Position numbers and translations under genes: made by a program. From RUG14223 sp051881075 (GTDB lineage Bacteria > Bacillota > Clostridia > Oscillospirales > Acutalibacteraceae), in the NCBI GenBank assembly GCA_051881075.1, contig JBJEPE010000015.1, positions 1 to 5,102 on the forward strand: DNA of 5,102 nt, read 5' to 3'. Under the pieces are notes generated by a model that saw only the letters and a program-made list of their open reading frames with translations, did not search any database and was not told the DNA's origin. Positions within the stretch are counted from its first letter, which is position 1. Every line of letters starts with the position of its first letter. Below are positions 1 through 5,102 of the stretch, piece by piece.

Positions 1-431
1 CTGCCGATAGTCATCTCGCCCTCTCCGCCGTCCTTAAATGCCAGTACGGCGGGTGATTCTTCATCGGTAGTTGTCCATGTACCCTTAATATTTGTATTGA
101 AAAATACAAAGTAGGTAGAAACGGCTATTATACTAAGTAAGATAATAGTGAACGCTACCTTAAGGCTCGGTAAAATTACGGAACGCTTCGGTTTTGCGGA
201 AAAGTCCGCAGGCGCAACCTCGTCTGATTTTTTCAGACTTTTTATCAATTCATCGTTCTCTGTTTCTTCATCGGTAATAACAGGTTCATTCTTAGCGTTT
301 AAATCGTTTTCAAATGCCGCTATTGCTTCAGAAAGCTCTGTGCGGTCGGTCTTTGCAGATTCCTCTGCATTATTTTCTGTAGTTTCGATCTCGTTTTCAT
401 TTTCTAATTTATTGTTATCAAAATTATCCAT
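1..431 (-). CDS. Partial single-pass membrane protein with acidic cytoplasmic N-terminus (unknown function)
   Basis: Only the first 143 codons are present; the gene runs off the left edge. The ATG at 429-431 (minus) is preceded by GGAAAGGA (442-449) at a 10-nt spacing, which fixes the start. Residues 1-80 are hydrophilic and rich in Glu, Asp and Asn, with no signal peptide at the extreme N-terminus. Residues about 82-91 carry basic residues (KPKRS, then K91). Residues about 92-111 form one hydrophobic helix (AFTIILLSIIAVSTYFVFF). Positive charge before the helix predicts a cytoplasmic N-terminus and an outside C-terminal part. The exposed part begins NTNIKGTWTTTDEE and reads like the first strand of a small lipocalin-like beta domain (G-x-W start), as found in many Clostridia membrane-anchored proteins. 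That resemblance is an impression, not a domain match. The gene has its own promoter, so it need not be co-transcribed with the LacI gene upstream. Function is not recognised. Confidence 0.8.
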   Translation of the reverse strand, partial: MDNFDNNKLENENEIETTENNAEESAKTDRTELSEAIAAFENDLNAKNEPVITDEETENDELIKSLKKSDEVAPADFSAKPKRSVILPSLKVAFTIILLSIIAVSTYFVFFNTNIKGTWTTTDEESPAVLAFKDGGEGEMTIG

Positions 432-465
432 ATTGAATTTATCCTTTCCACAATGATCGAATTAT

Positions 466-494
466 ATTTTACAACAAAATCATCAAAGTATCAA
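466..494 (-). promoter_or_regulatory. Predicted sigma-A promoter of the partial membrane-protein gene
   Basis: On the minus strand, TTGATA (489-494, 5 of 6 to the -35 consensus) is followed by a 17-bp spacer and TAAAAT (466-471, 5 of 6 to the -10 consensus). The predicted start of transcription, near 459, gives a leader of about 28 nt with the ribosome binding site at 442-449. It lies in the 114-bp gap after the LacI stop codon, so the membrane-protein gene can be expressed independently. No rho-independent hairpin with a T-run is evident in this gap. Confidence 0.6.
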
Positions 495-545
495 GTGCTT
501 TTAAAAACATTTTACTTATTGTTAATTTTTCTTGGCATAATTTAT

Positions 546-1562
546 TTATTGGTTGATTTTTGCAACGGATGCACGTTCTATTATTTTGGTTTCAAGCAAA
601 TAATGTGCGCCCGGAACTTTACTTTTTATCTGTTCTACCAAAAGCTGTATGCTCATGTCAGTTATTCTTATGGCAGGCTGTTCTATGGTAGTTAGGGCAG
701 GAGTTAAATATTGTCCAAGCTCTATACCGTCAAAGCCCATTATAGATACATCCTGAGGAATGCGCAATCCATGTTCGGCAAGTGATTTATATGCACCGAT
801 GGCCATTGTATCAGACATAGCAAAAACCGCTGTGAACTTTTTGCCACGCTTAATAATTCTGTTCATTGCCTCGTAACCCTCTTTATATGAAAATCCGCTG
901 CACTCCACAAGCTCGTCGTGCATCTTCAATTTATGATTTTGAAAGCTGTTTAGGCATCCCTGATAACGCAGACGACTAAGGTATGATTGCTCCGGGTCAC
1001 CGCTGATTATGGCAATATCCTCATGACCGTTAGAGATTAGGTAATCTATGGCCTTTTGTGCGCTTGAGATATCGTTTACGCTTACACTAGAAAGGTTATC
1101 AAACCTTAAATCGTGCGCACTGGTAGTGGCAAGTACACAGGGAATTTTAATTGTGTCAAAATTCTTGGCGAATTGGTTGATATTACCGCCCAGGAATATT
1201 ATACCTACTAACTTGCGCTCTCTGAAAAGTCGGTTTGCCGCCTCAATCTCATCATCGGCTTCACCTATGTAACAGACGTTTGCACAATACCCCATTTTAC
1301 CTATTGTGTTTTGCATATGTTCAACCATAACAGCAAAAAATGTATTTAAATTACCTTTTACGATAATGCCGATATTGTTTGTGCTTATCTGCTTAAGATT
1401 TTTTGCGTTGCTATTAGGAACAAAATTATTTTCTTCGATGATTTTTAAAATCTTTTTGCGTGTTTCATAACTTACGTCGTTATGATTGTTTATCGCTCTG
1501 GAAGCCGTGCTAACGCTTACACCGGCCATTCTGGCTATATCTTTTATGGTAAGATCGCCCAC
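546..1562 (-). CDS. LacI-family sugar-responsive transcriptional repressor
   Basis: A 338-residue protein, the usual LacI-family length. It has an N-terminal helix-turn-helix at residues 4-23 (TIKDIARMAGVSVSTASRAI), a hinge helix (about 50-58, SNAKNLKQ) with the conserved minor-groove leucine at position 56, and a periplasmic-binding-protein-like ligand domain from about residue 62. Typical landmarks of that domain are AMSD (248-251, the Asp often contacting sugar), VSIMGFDGIELGQYLTPALT (272-291) and the IEQP segment (293-296). The GTG start at 1562 is chosen because AAAGGGGTG (1570-1578) sits at good spacing and the protein then begins at the family's normal point, directly before the helix-turn-helix. 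The ATG 17 codons upstream (1613) has no ribosome binding site. The gene is divergent from the phosphohexomutase operon, and two perfect CpG-centred palindromes in between are its likely targets. The ligand is presumably a sugar or sugar phosphate but cannot be read from the sequence; MalR-like or another local carbohydrate regulator would fit. It is not obviously CcpA, because it sits with a local target. Confidence 0.93.
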   Translation of the reverse strand: MGDLTIKDIARMAGVSVSTASRAINNHNDVSYETRKKILKIIEENNFVPNSNAKNLKQISTNNIGIIVKGNLNTFFAVMVEHMQNTIGKMGYCANVCYIGEADDEIEAANRLFRERKLVGIIFLGGNINQFAKNFDTIKIPCVLATTSAHDLRFDNLSSVSVNDISSAQKAIDYLISNGHEDIAIISGDPEQSYLSRLRYQGCLNSFQNHKLKMHDELVECSGFSYKEGYEAMNRIIKRGKKFTAVFAMSDTMAIGAYKSLAEHGLRIPQDVSIMGFDGIELGQYLTPALTTIEQPAIRITDMSIQLLVEQIKSKVPGAHYLLETKIIERASVAKINQ

Positions 1563-1569
1563 GTAATTA

Positions 1570-1578
1570 CACCCCTTT
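1570..1578 (-). promoter_or_regulatory. Ribosome binding site that fixes the GTG start of the LacI gene
   Basis: On the minus strand AAAGGGGTG lies 7 nt before GTG 1562, with about 9 nt from its AGGGG core. No comparable purine-rich site precedes the in-frame ATG at 1613, where the upstream bases are AT-rich and pyrimidine-containing. The site lies inside the longer reading frame, so the longer form is probably not made. Confidence 0.7.
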
Positions 1579-1652
1579 AATGCAGAAAATAAACTTTTGT
1601 GTTTAATCCGCATATAATTATACAGACTGATAAAAAAATTAATGTTCTATTA

Positions 1653-1681
1653 ATAATATACTAAATAGAATTAAAATTCAA
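1653..1681 (-). promoter_or_regulatory. Predicted promoter of the LacI-family repressor gene
   Basis: On the minus strand TTGAAT (1676-1681, 4 of 6) is followed by a 17-bp spacer and TATTAT (1653-1658, 5 of 6), predicting a transcript start near 1646. A perfect TATAAT also occurs on the minus strand at 1617-1622, but it lacks a recognisable -35 at 16-18 bp. If that one were used, transcription would start at about 1610, downstream of the ATG at 1613, again favouring the GTG start. The nearest operator is about 90 bp upstream of the -35, so simple occlusion of this promoter is not expected. Confidence 0.45.
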
Positions 1682-1769
1682 GACGATTGTCATTATTTGG
1701 TCAAAATTCTATCTTTATGTTAATTTACAACTTTCTTTATGGCAAATTTAGGGCAAAATAACCATAATA

Positions 1770-1787
1770 CTTGGTAACGTTACCAAG
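1770..1787. promoter_or_regulatory. Operator O1: perfect 18-bp palindrome (LacI-family type)
   Basis: The sequence CTTGGTAACGTTACCAAG is a perfect inverted repeat centred on CpG. CpG-centred palindromes of this size are the hallmark of LacI/GalR-family operators, because the hinge-helix leucine inserts at the central step. The 16-bp core TTGGTAACGTTACCAA is repeated exactly at 2055-2070. This copy lies about 230 bp upstream of the predicted mutase transcript start and about 124 bp upstream of the predicted LacI transcript start, so it suits an auxiliary, looping operator. Confidence 0.85.
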
Positions 1788-1975
1788 CTAGTCTTTATCG
1801 GGTGTTAATTAAATCAACGTAATAAAGGGAATGCAGATTTAAATATAAAAGGTAATTTTATATTATAACTTATATGGGACTGTTGCTTTTTTACTTAAAC
1901 AAGCTAAAGATAGTTTTGATGAATTAGAAGACTTAATTATTTGCACACAATTAAGAAAAAAATTTGTAAAAAATA

Positions 1976-2004
1976 TTGCTAAATTTAAAATTATGTGGTA
2001 TATT
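1976..2004 (+). promoter_or_regulatory. Predicted extended -10 promoter of the phosphohexomutase-antiporter operon
   Basis: TTGCTA (1976-1981, 4 of 6) is followed by a 17-bp spacer and TATATT (1999-2004, 5 of 6) with TGG directly before the -10, the extended -10 TGn motif. The predicted start is near 2011, giving a leader of about 90 nt that contains operator O2. Other AT-rich candidates exist nearby, such as TTGTAA (1964-1969) with TAAAAT (1986-1991) and TAAAAT at 2026-2031, so the exact start is uncertain. Confidence 0.45.
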
Positions 2005-2053
2005 TATTGATACGCAAAAAAATGTTAAAATTTGATAAAGATATGTTTTATTT

Positions 2054-2071
2054 TTTGGTAACGTTACCAAA
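2054..2071. promoter_or_regulatory. Operator O2: second copy of the perfect LacI-type palindrome
   Basis: TTTGGTAACGTTACCAAA shares the full 16-bp core with O1 and is again a perfect 18-bp inverted repeat. It ends 16 bp before the mutase Shine-Dalgarno site and sits about 45-60 bp downstream of the predicted transcript start. A bound repressor here would act as a roadblock or as one foot of a loop with O1. In RNA the same palindrome could fold into a short hairpin, but no U-run follows, so it does not look like a terminator. Confidence 0.87.
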
Positions 2072-2087
2072 GGTTAATTTTACATTC

Positions 2088-2092
2088 GGAGG
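2088..2092 (+). promoter_or_regulatory. Shine-Dalgarno site deciding the phosphohexomutase start
   Basis: GGAGG (part of GGAGGT) lies 7 nt before ATG 2100. The open frame continues upstream to a GTG at 1995, but that start has no ribosome binding site and the extension would span operator O2, so ATG 2100 is preferred. Confidence 0.9.
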
Positions 2093-2099
2093 TTTTATT

Positions 2100-3821
2100 A
2101 TGGAGGTTTCACAGATTTATGAGCGTTGGCTCGAAAAAGCTCGTGATGATGAGGATCTTATCAAAGAGCTTGAATCTCTAAAGGGTAATGACAATGAAAT
2201 ATATGAAAGATTTTACGGTGATCTCACATTCGGCACAGCAGGACTAAGAGGTGTAATAGGTGCCGGTACTTACAGAATGAATATCTATACCGTAAGACGT
2301 GCTACACAGGGCTTGGCAAACTATCTGAATAAGAAGTATCCAAAGGCAAGCGTAGCAATTTCACATGATTCGAGAATAAAGGCACGGCTTTTTGCAATGC
2401 AGGCGGCGGCAGTACTTGCGGCAAACAATATTAAGGTATATATTTCCAAAGAGCTTCAGCCTACTCCGGTACTTTCATATGCAGTCAGAGAGCTTTCCTG
2501 TCAGTCAGGCATAATGATAACGGCAAGCCATAACCCTGCTAAATACAACGGATATAAGTGCTACGGCAGTGACGGATGTCAGATGACGGACAACGATGCC
2601 GAGAGTGTATATAATGAGATACAGTCAGTTGATTATTTTGAAAATGTAAAAATAATTGATTTTGATACTGCCGTTGAGCAGGGCAAAATAGAGTATATCA
2701 ACGACGAGCTTTATGAAAGATATCTGGACGATGTACAGAAGCAAACCGTACTTAAGGATATATGTAAGGATGCCGGTTTAAGCGTTGTATATACTCCGCT
2801 TAACGGTGCAGGCAATAAGCTTATCAGAAAAATTATGGATAGAATAGGTGTAGATAACGTTACCGTAGTAAAAGAACAGGAATTACCTGACGGAAACTTC
2901 TCAACCTGTCCGTATCCTAACCCTGAATTTAAAGAAGCTTTAGAGCTTGGACTAAAGCTTTGTGATGAAATAAAGCCTGATTTGCTAATTGCGTCAGACC
3001 CTGACAGCGACAGAGTAGGTATTGCCGTTAAGGATAATTCATCATATAGATTACTCAGCGGTAACGAAACCGGAGTTATGCTTACTCAGTATATATTATC
3101 AAACCGTAAACGTCTGGGTACATTGCCTCAAAATCCCATTTTGGTAAAGACTATTGTTACATCTGTGCTTACAAATCGCCTTGCGGAAGAGTACGGTTGC
3201 GAGCTTAAGGATGTTCTTACAGGATTTAAGTATATAGGTGAGCAGATACTCAGCCTGGAACAGAAGGGCGAGCAAAACAGATTTGTATTTGGATTTGAAG
3301 AAAGCTACGGATACCTTGCAGGCACCTATGTGCGTGATAAGGACGCTGTAGTTGCTTCTATGCTTATCTGCGAGATGGCGGCATATTACAAGAAGCAGGG
3401 GTTGACGCTTGCTCAGGTAATAGATAATATATATGAAAAGTATGGCTACTATATGAATAAGACATACAACTATAGCTTTGAGGGCGCCGCAGGTATGGAG
3501 CATATGTCAGAGATTATGAATGAACTGCGTAAATCAGATGTTAAAGAAATTGCAGGATACAAGCTTAACAGATTTGCAGATTTCAAGGCTCATATATCAT
3601 ATAACATGATAACAGGTGAAAAGACAACCATAGCATTGCCTACATCAGATGTTCTTTTATTTGCGTTGGACGGCGGCAATCAGGCTATTGTAAGACCGTC
3701 AGGCACAGAGCCTAAGATAAAGCTTTATGTTACATCTGTAGGCAAAGACGAAACAGAGGCGGCTGTAGTAGGAGAAAACCTGAAAAACAGTATGATGTCG
3801 CTTATGAATATTGAGCAGTGA
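2100..3821 (+). CDS. pgcA: Alpha-D-phosphohexomutase (phosphoglucomutase/phosphomannomutase family)
   Basis: A 573-residue cytosolic enzyme, close in length to the Bacillus PgcA-type phosphoglucomutases, which interconvert hexose-1-phosphate and hexose-6-phosphate through a phosphoserine and a bisphosphate intermediate. The four-domain signature is complete: TFGTAGLRG (43-51), the catalytic loop TASHNP (141-146) with phosphoserine Ser143, the Mg-binding loop DPDSDR (300-305), GFKYIGEQI (375-383), the sugar-specificity loop GFEESYG (398-404) and the phosphate-binding loop RPSGTEPK (532-539). No frameshift or lost residue is seen, so it should be active. Start choice rests on GGAGG at 7-nt spacing. 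Glucose phosphate is the most likely substrate by length and subfamily; mannose phosphate cannot be excluded, and the symbol is given by family analogy. It is first in an operon with the antiporter 16 bp downstream. A LacI-type operator in the leader implies sugar-dependent expression, unusual for an enzyme often regarded as housekeeping. Confidence 0.95.
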   Translation: MEVSQIYERWLEKARDDEDLIKELESLKGNDNEIYERFYGDLTFGTAGLRGVIGAGTYRMNIYTVRRATQGLANYLNKKYPKASVAISHDSRIKARLFAMQAAAVLAANNIKVYISKELQPTPVLSYAVRELSCQSGIMITASHNPAKYNGYKCYGSDGCQMTDNDAESVYNEIQSVDYFENVKIIDFDTAVEQGKIEYINDELYERYLDDVQKQTVLKDICKDAGLSVVYTPLNGAGNKLIRKIMDRIGVDNVTVVKEQELPDGNFSTCPYPNPEFKEALELGLKLCDEIKPDLLIASDPDSDRVGIAVKDNSSYRLLSGNETGVMLTQYILSNRKRLGTLPQNPILVKTIVTSVLTNRLAEEYGCELKDVLTGFKYIGEQILSLEQKGEQNRFVFGFEESYGYLAGTYVRDKDAVVASMLICEMAAYYKKQGLTLAQVIDNIYEKYGYYMNKTYNYSFEGAAGMEHMSEIMNELRKSDVKEIAGYKLNRFADFKAHISYNMITGEKTTIALPTSDVLLFALDGGNQAIVRPSGTEPKIKLYVTSVGKDETEAAVVGENLKNSMMSLMNIEQ

Positions 3822-3837
3822 TTAGAGGCGCATCATA

Positions 3838-5055
3838 ATGGATTACAGTATATTAAAGGATTTAGCGATAATTGTTGTTTTTGCTAAATGCTTCGGGCTT
3901 TTGGCAAGAATGATAAAGGTTCCGCAGGTAGCCGGTGAGATAGTGGCCGGACTTGTGATAGGCCCCAGTATGCTTGGGCTTGTCCAGCAGTCCGACTTTC
4001 TTGCACAAATGGCAGAGATAGGCGTTATACTGCTGATGTTTGCGGCGGGACTTACTACTAATATGAAGGATATTAAAAAGATGGGCTTTATGGCCTTTTT
4101 GGTGGCTTGTGTAGGTGTTGCGGTACCGCTTGTCTGCGGATATTTGCTATATTCATGTTTTTACGGATTTGCAAGCGTAGGTACTGAGGAATTCTACAAG
4201 GCGGTATTTATCGGTACTATAATGACCGCAACATCCGTAAGCATAACAGTACAAACGCTTCGTGAGCTTGGACATCTTCAGGGCAGAATAGGTACGCTTA
4301 TAGTAAGTGCTGCTATAATCGACGATGTTATAGGTATTATTGTTCTTACGTTTGTTTTGGGACTAAAAAATCCTGAGCAAAAACCGTTCCTCGTAATTAA
4401 AAATACGGTACTGTTCTTTATATTGGTAATTATAGTGGGCTTTATAATGAATTACGCATTTAAGTGGTATGACAAGCGATATACGCACACAAGGCGTATA
4501 CCCATATACGGCCTTGCGCTTTGCTTAGTATTTGCTTATGTGGCGGAAGAATACTTTGGAATTGCCGATATTACAGGTGCGTATTTGGCCGGTATTACAT
4601 TGTGCAGTATAAGAGATTCGGATTACATCGCACGAAAAATGGACGTAAGCTCATATATGTTCTTTGGTCCGGTATTCTTCGCAAGTATAGGAATACGTAC
4701 CAAGATAAGCGGTATGACCGGTGCAATGATAATCTTTTCAATTTGCTTTGTAATAGTTGCACTTATTTCAAAGATAATAGGTTGCGGACTTGTTGCAAGG
4801 TTGTTTAAGTTTAAAGGAAAAGATGCCCTCAAGGTGGGCGTAGGCATGATGACCAGAGGAGAGGTTGCACTTATAGTATCTCAAAAAGGACTTTCGGCAG
4901 GAATTATTGACTCGATATACTTTTCCCCGGTAATACTGCTTATAATTATTTCGTCAATTCTTACGCCGATATTTATGAAGTTGCTTTTCCGAGGAGAAAC
5001 AGCGGTAGATAACGCCGAGAATGCGGAGAAAACACAGACCGTAACACAAAATTAA
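3838..5055 (+). CDS. CPA2-family cation:proton antiporter (Na+/H+ or K+/H+), no RCK domain
   Basis: A 405-residue integral membrane protein with roughly 12-13 hydrophobic segments filling residues 5-385 and a short hydrophilic acidic tail (about 386-405). Recognisable CPA2 features are VPQVAGEIVAGLVIGPSMLG (28-47), ILLMFAAGL (64-72), the unwound-helix region TATSVSIT (130-137), the ion-binding Asp pair Asp162-Asp163 in IIDDVIG, a Lys at 312 in a position like the conserved lysine of NapA, and GMMTRGEVALI (336-346). The paired aspartates with a lysine suggest electrogenic Na+/H+ exchange of the NapA/GerN type, but K+ selectivity cannot be excluded. There is no C-terminal TrkA-N/RCK domain as in KefB/KefC. 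ATG 3838 has AGAGG (3824-3828) 9 nt upstream and lies only 16 bp after the mutase stop, so the two genes are very probably co-transcribed. It would help cytoplasmic pH and cation balance. Confidence 0.93.
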   Translation: MDYSILKDLAIIVVFAKCFGLLARMIKVPQVAGEIVAGLVIGPSMLGLVQQSDFLAQMAEIGVILLMFAAGLTTNMKDIKKMGFMAFLVACVGVAVPLVCGYLLYSCFYGFASVGTEEFYKAVFIGTIMTATSVSITVQTLRELGHLQGRIGTLIVSAAIIDDVIGIIVLTFVLGLKNPEQKPFLVIKNTVLFFILVIIVGFIMNYAFKWYDKRYTHTRRIPIYGLALCLVFAYVAEEYFGIADITGAYLAGITLCSIRDSDYIARKMDVSSYMFFGPVFFASIGIRTKISGMTGAMIIFSICFVIVALISKIIGCGLVARLFKFKGKDALKVGVGMMTRGEVALIVSQKGLSAGIIDSIYFSPVILLIIISSILTPIFMKLLFRGETAVDNAENAEKTQTVTQN

Positions 5056-5067
5056 AATAAAAAAAGC

Positions 5068-5096
5068 TTGCAAATAGCAAAAATATATGCTACAAT
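5068..5096 (+). promoter_or_regulatory. Predicted extended -10 promoter reading out of the window
   Basis: TTGCAA (5068-5073, 4 of 6) is followed by a 17-bp spacer and TACAAT (5091-5096, 5 of 6) with TGC immediately upstream of the -10, an extended -10 motif. It begins 12 bp after the antiporter stop codon and points to a gene beyond the right edge. No terminator hairpin is visible between the antiporter and this promoter; only a weak TTGC/GCAA 4-bp stem (5068-5080) is present, so read-through from the operon is possible. Confidence 0.5.
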
Positions 5097-5102
5097 AGCA
5101 AC

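Larger units (their letters stand above)
1563..2099. promoter_or_regulatory. Divergent intergenic control region between the LacI gene and the phosphohexomutase gene
   Basis: This 537-bp, strongly AT-rich stretch has no convincing gene. It holds the LacI-gene promoter and leader (minus strand), two identical-core operator palindromes (1770-1787 and 2054-2071), a predicted extended -10 promoter for the mutase operon (1976-2004) and the mutase ribosome binding site. Between the first operator and that promoter is a stop-free stretch without a usable start codon (1849-2010), noted separately as a possible gene relic. No insertion-sequence ends, tRNA or terminator hairpin were seen. Confidence 0.75.

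Noticed and set aside
432..545. Terminator after the LacI gene
   Set aside because: Only very weak AT stems were found in the gap and none is followed by a clear T-run on the minus strand.
148..695. Two plus-strand open frames (148-456 and 453-695)
   Set aside because: They are antisense to the membrane-protein gene and to the LacI C-terminal end; the serine/phenylalanine-rich translation of the first is the mirror of the acidic Glu/Asp/Lys-rich tail.
1048..1272. A 74-codon plus-strand open frame within the LacI gene
   Set aside because: It is antisense to the ligand-binding domain, with no ribosome binding site or recognisable motif.
2054..2071. O2 palindrome as a rho-independent terminator or attenuator hairpin
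   Set aside because: No U-run follows the inverted repeat, and the same core occurs at O1 outside any evident leader RNA; protein binding explains both copies better.
1995..2099. N-terminal extension of the phosphohexomutase from a GTG at 1995
   Set aside because: There is no ribosome binding site before it, the extra 35 residues are unlike the family N-terminus, and the stretch contains operator O2; ATG 2100 with GGAGG at 7 nt is far better.
3099..3503. A 134-codon open frame on the minus strand inside the mutase gene
   Set aside because: It lies wholly opposite a gene with all catalytic motifs intact, has no recognisable domain, and its hydrophobic look follows from the antisense of the coding strand.
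4124..4133. Palindrome GCGGTACCGC in the antiporter gene
   Set aside because: It is short, does not match the operator core and lies in ordinary coding sequence; likely chance.
4521..4847. Open frames overlapping the antiporter in another frame (4521-4808 plus, 4623-4847 minus)
   Set aside because: Both lie inside the conserved membrane region of the antiporter and have no independent support.

Overview
The window looks like a piece of chromosome from a low-to-moderate GC Gram-positive anaerobe, most likely a gut Clostridia (Oscillospiraceae / [Eubacterium] siraeum-like). This is inferred from AT-rich intergenic DNA, frequent AGA/ATA codons, strong purine-rich Shine-Dalgarno sites and protein style; no taxonomic search was possible. 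No RNA gene, CRISPR array, insertion sequence or phage module is visible.

Layout, left to right. Positions 1-431 (minus) hold the start of a gene cut by the window edge. It encodes an acidic cytoplasmic tail, one membrane helix and the beginning of an exported domain, and has its own promoter. Positions 546-1562 (minus) encode a complete LacI-family repressor that probably starts at GTG 1562 rather than the upstream ATG at 1613. A 537-bp AT-rich divergent region (1563-2099) follows. Positions 2100-3821 (plus) encode a complete alpha-D-phosphohexomutase with all signature loops intact. After 16 bp comes a CPA2-type cation:proton antiporter (3838-5055) without a regulatory RCK domain. The last 47 bp carry a good-looking promoter pointing out of the window.

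The most informative feature is in the divergent region: two copies of a perfect 18-bp palindrome with the core TTGGTAACGTTACCAA, at 1770-1787 and 2054-2071. It is a typical LacI-family operator with a central CpG, and the adjacent regulator has the matching hinge leucine (Leu56). The two copies flank the predicted mutase promoter, 284 bp apart centre to centre, close to 27 turns of B-DNA, and the second lies between that promoter and the mutase ribosome binding site. A simple model is that the divergent LacI protein represses the mutase-antiporter operon by DNA looping and/or roadblock, and is released by a sugar ligand. A mutase linking glucose-1-P and glucose-6-P under local sugar control would fit phosphorolytic use of an oligosaccharide, but no transporter or glycosidase lies in the window, so the inducer is unknown. 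This is a plausible small regulon, not a clearly new class of system.
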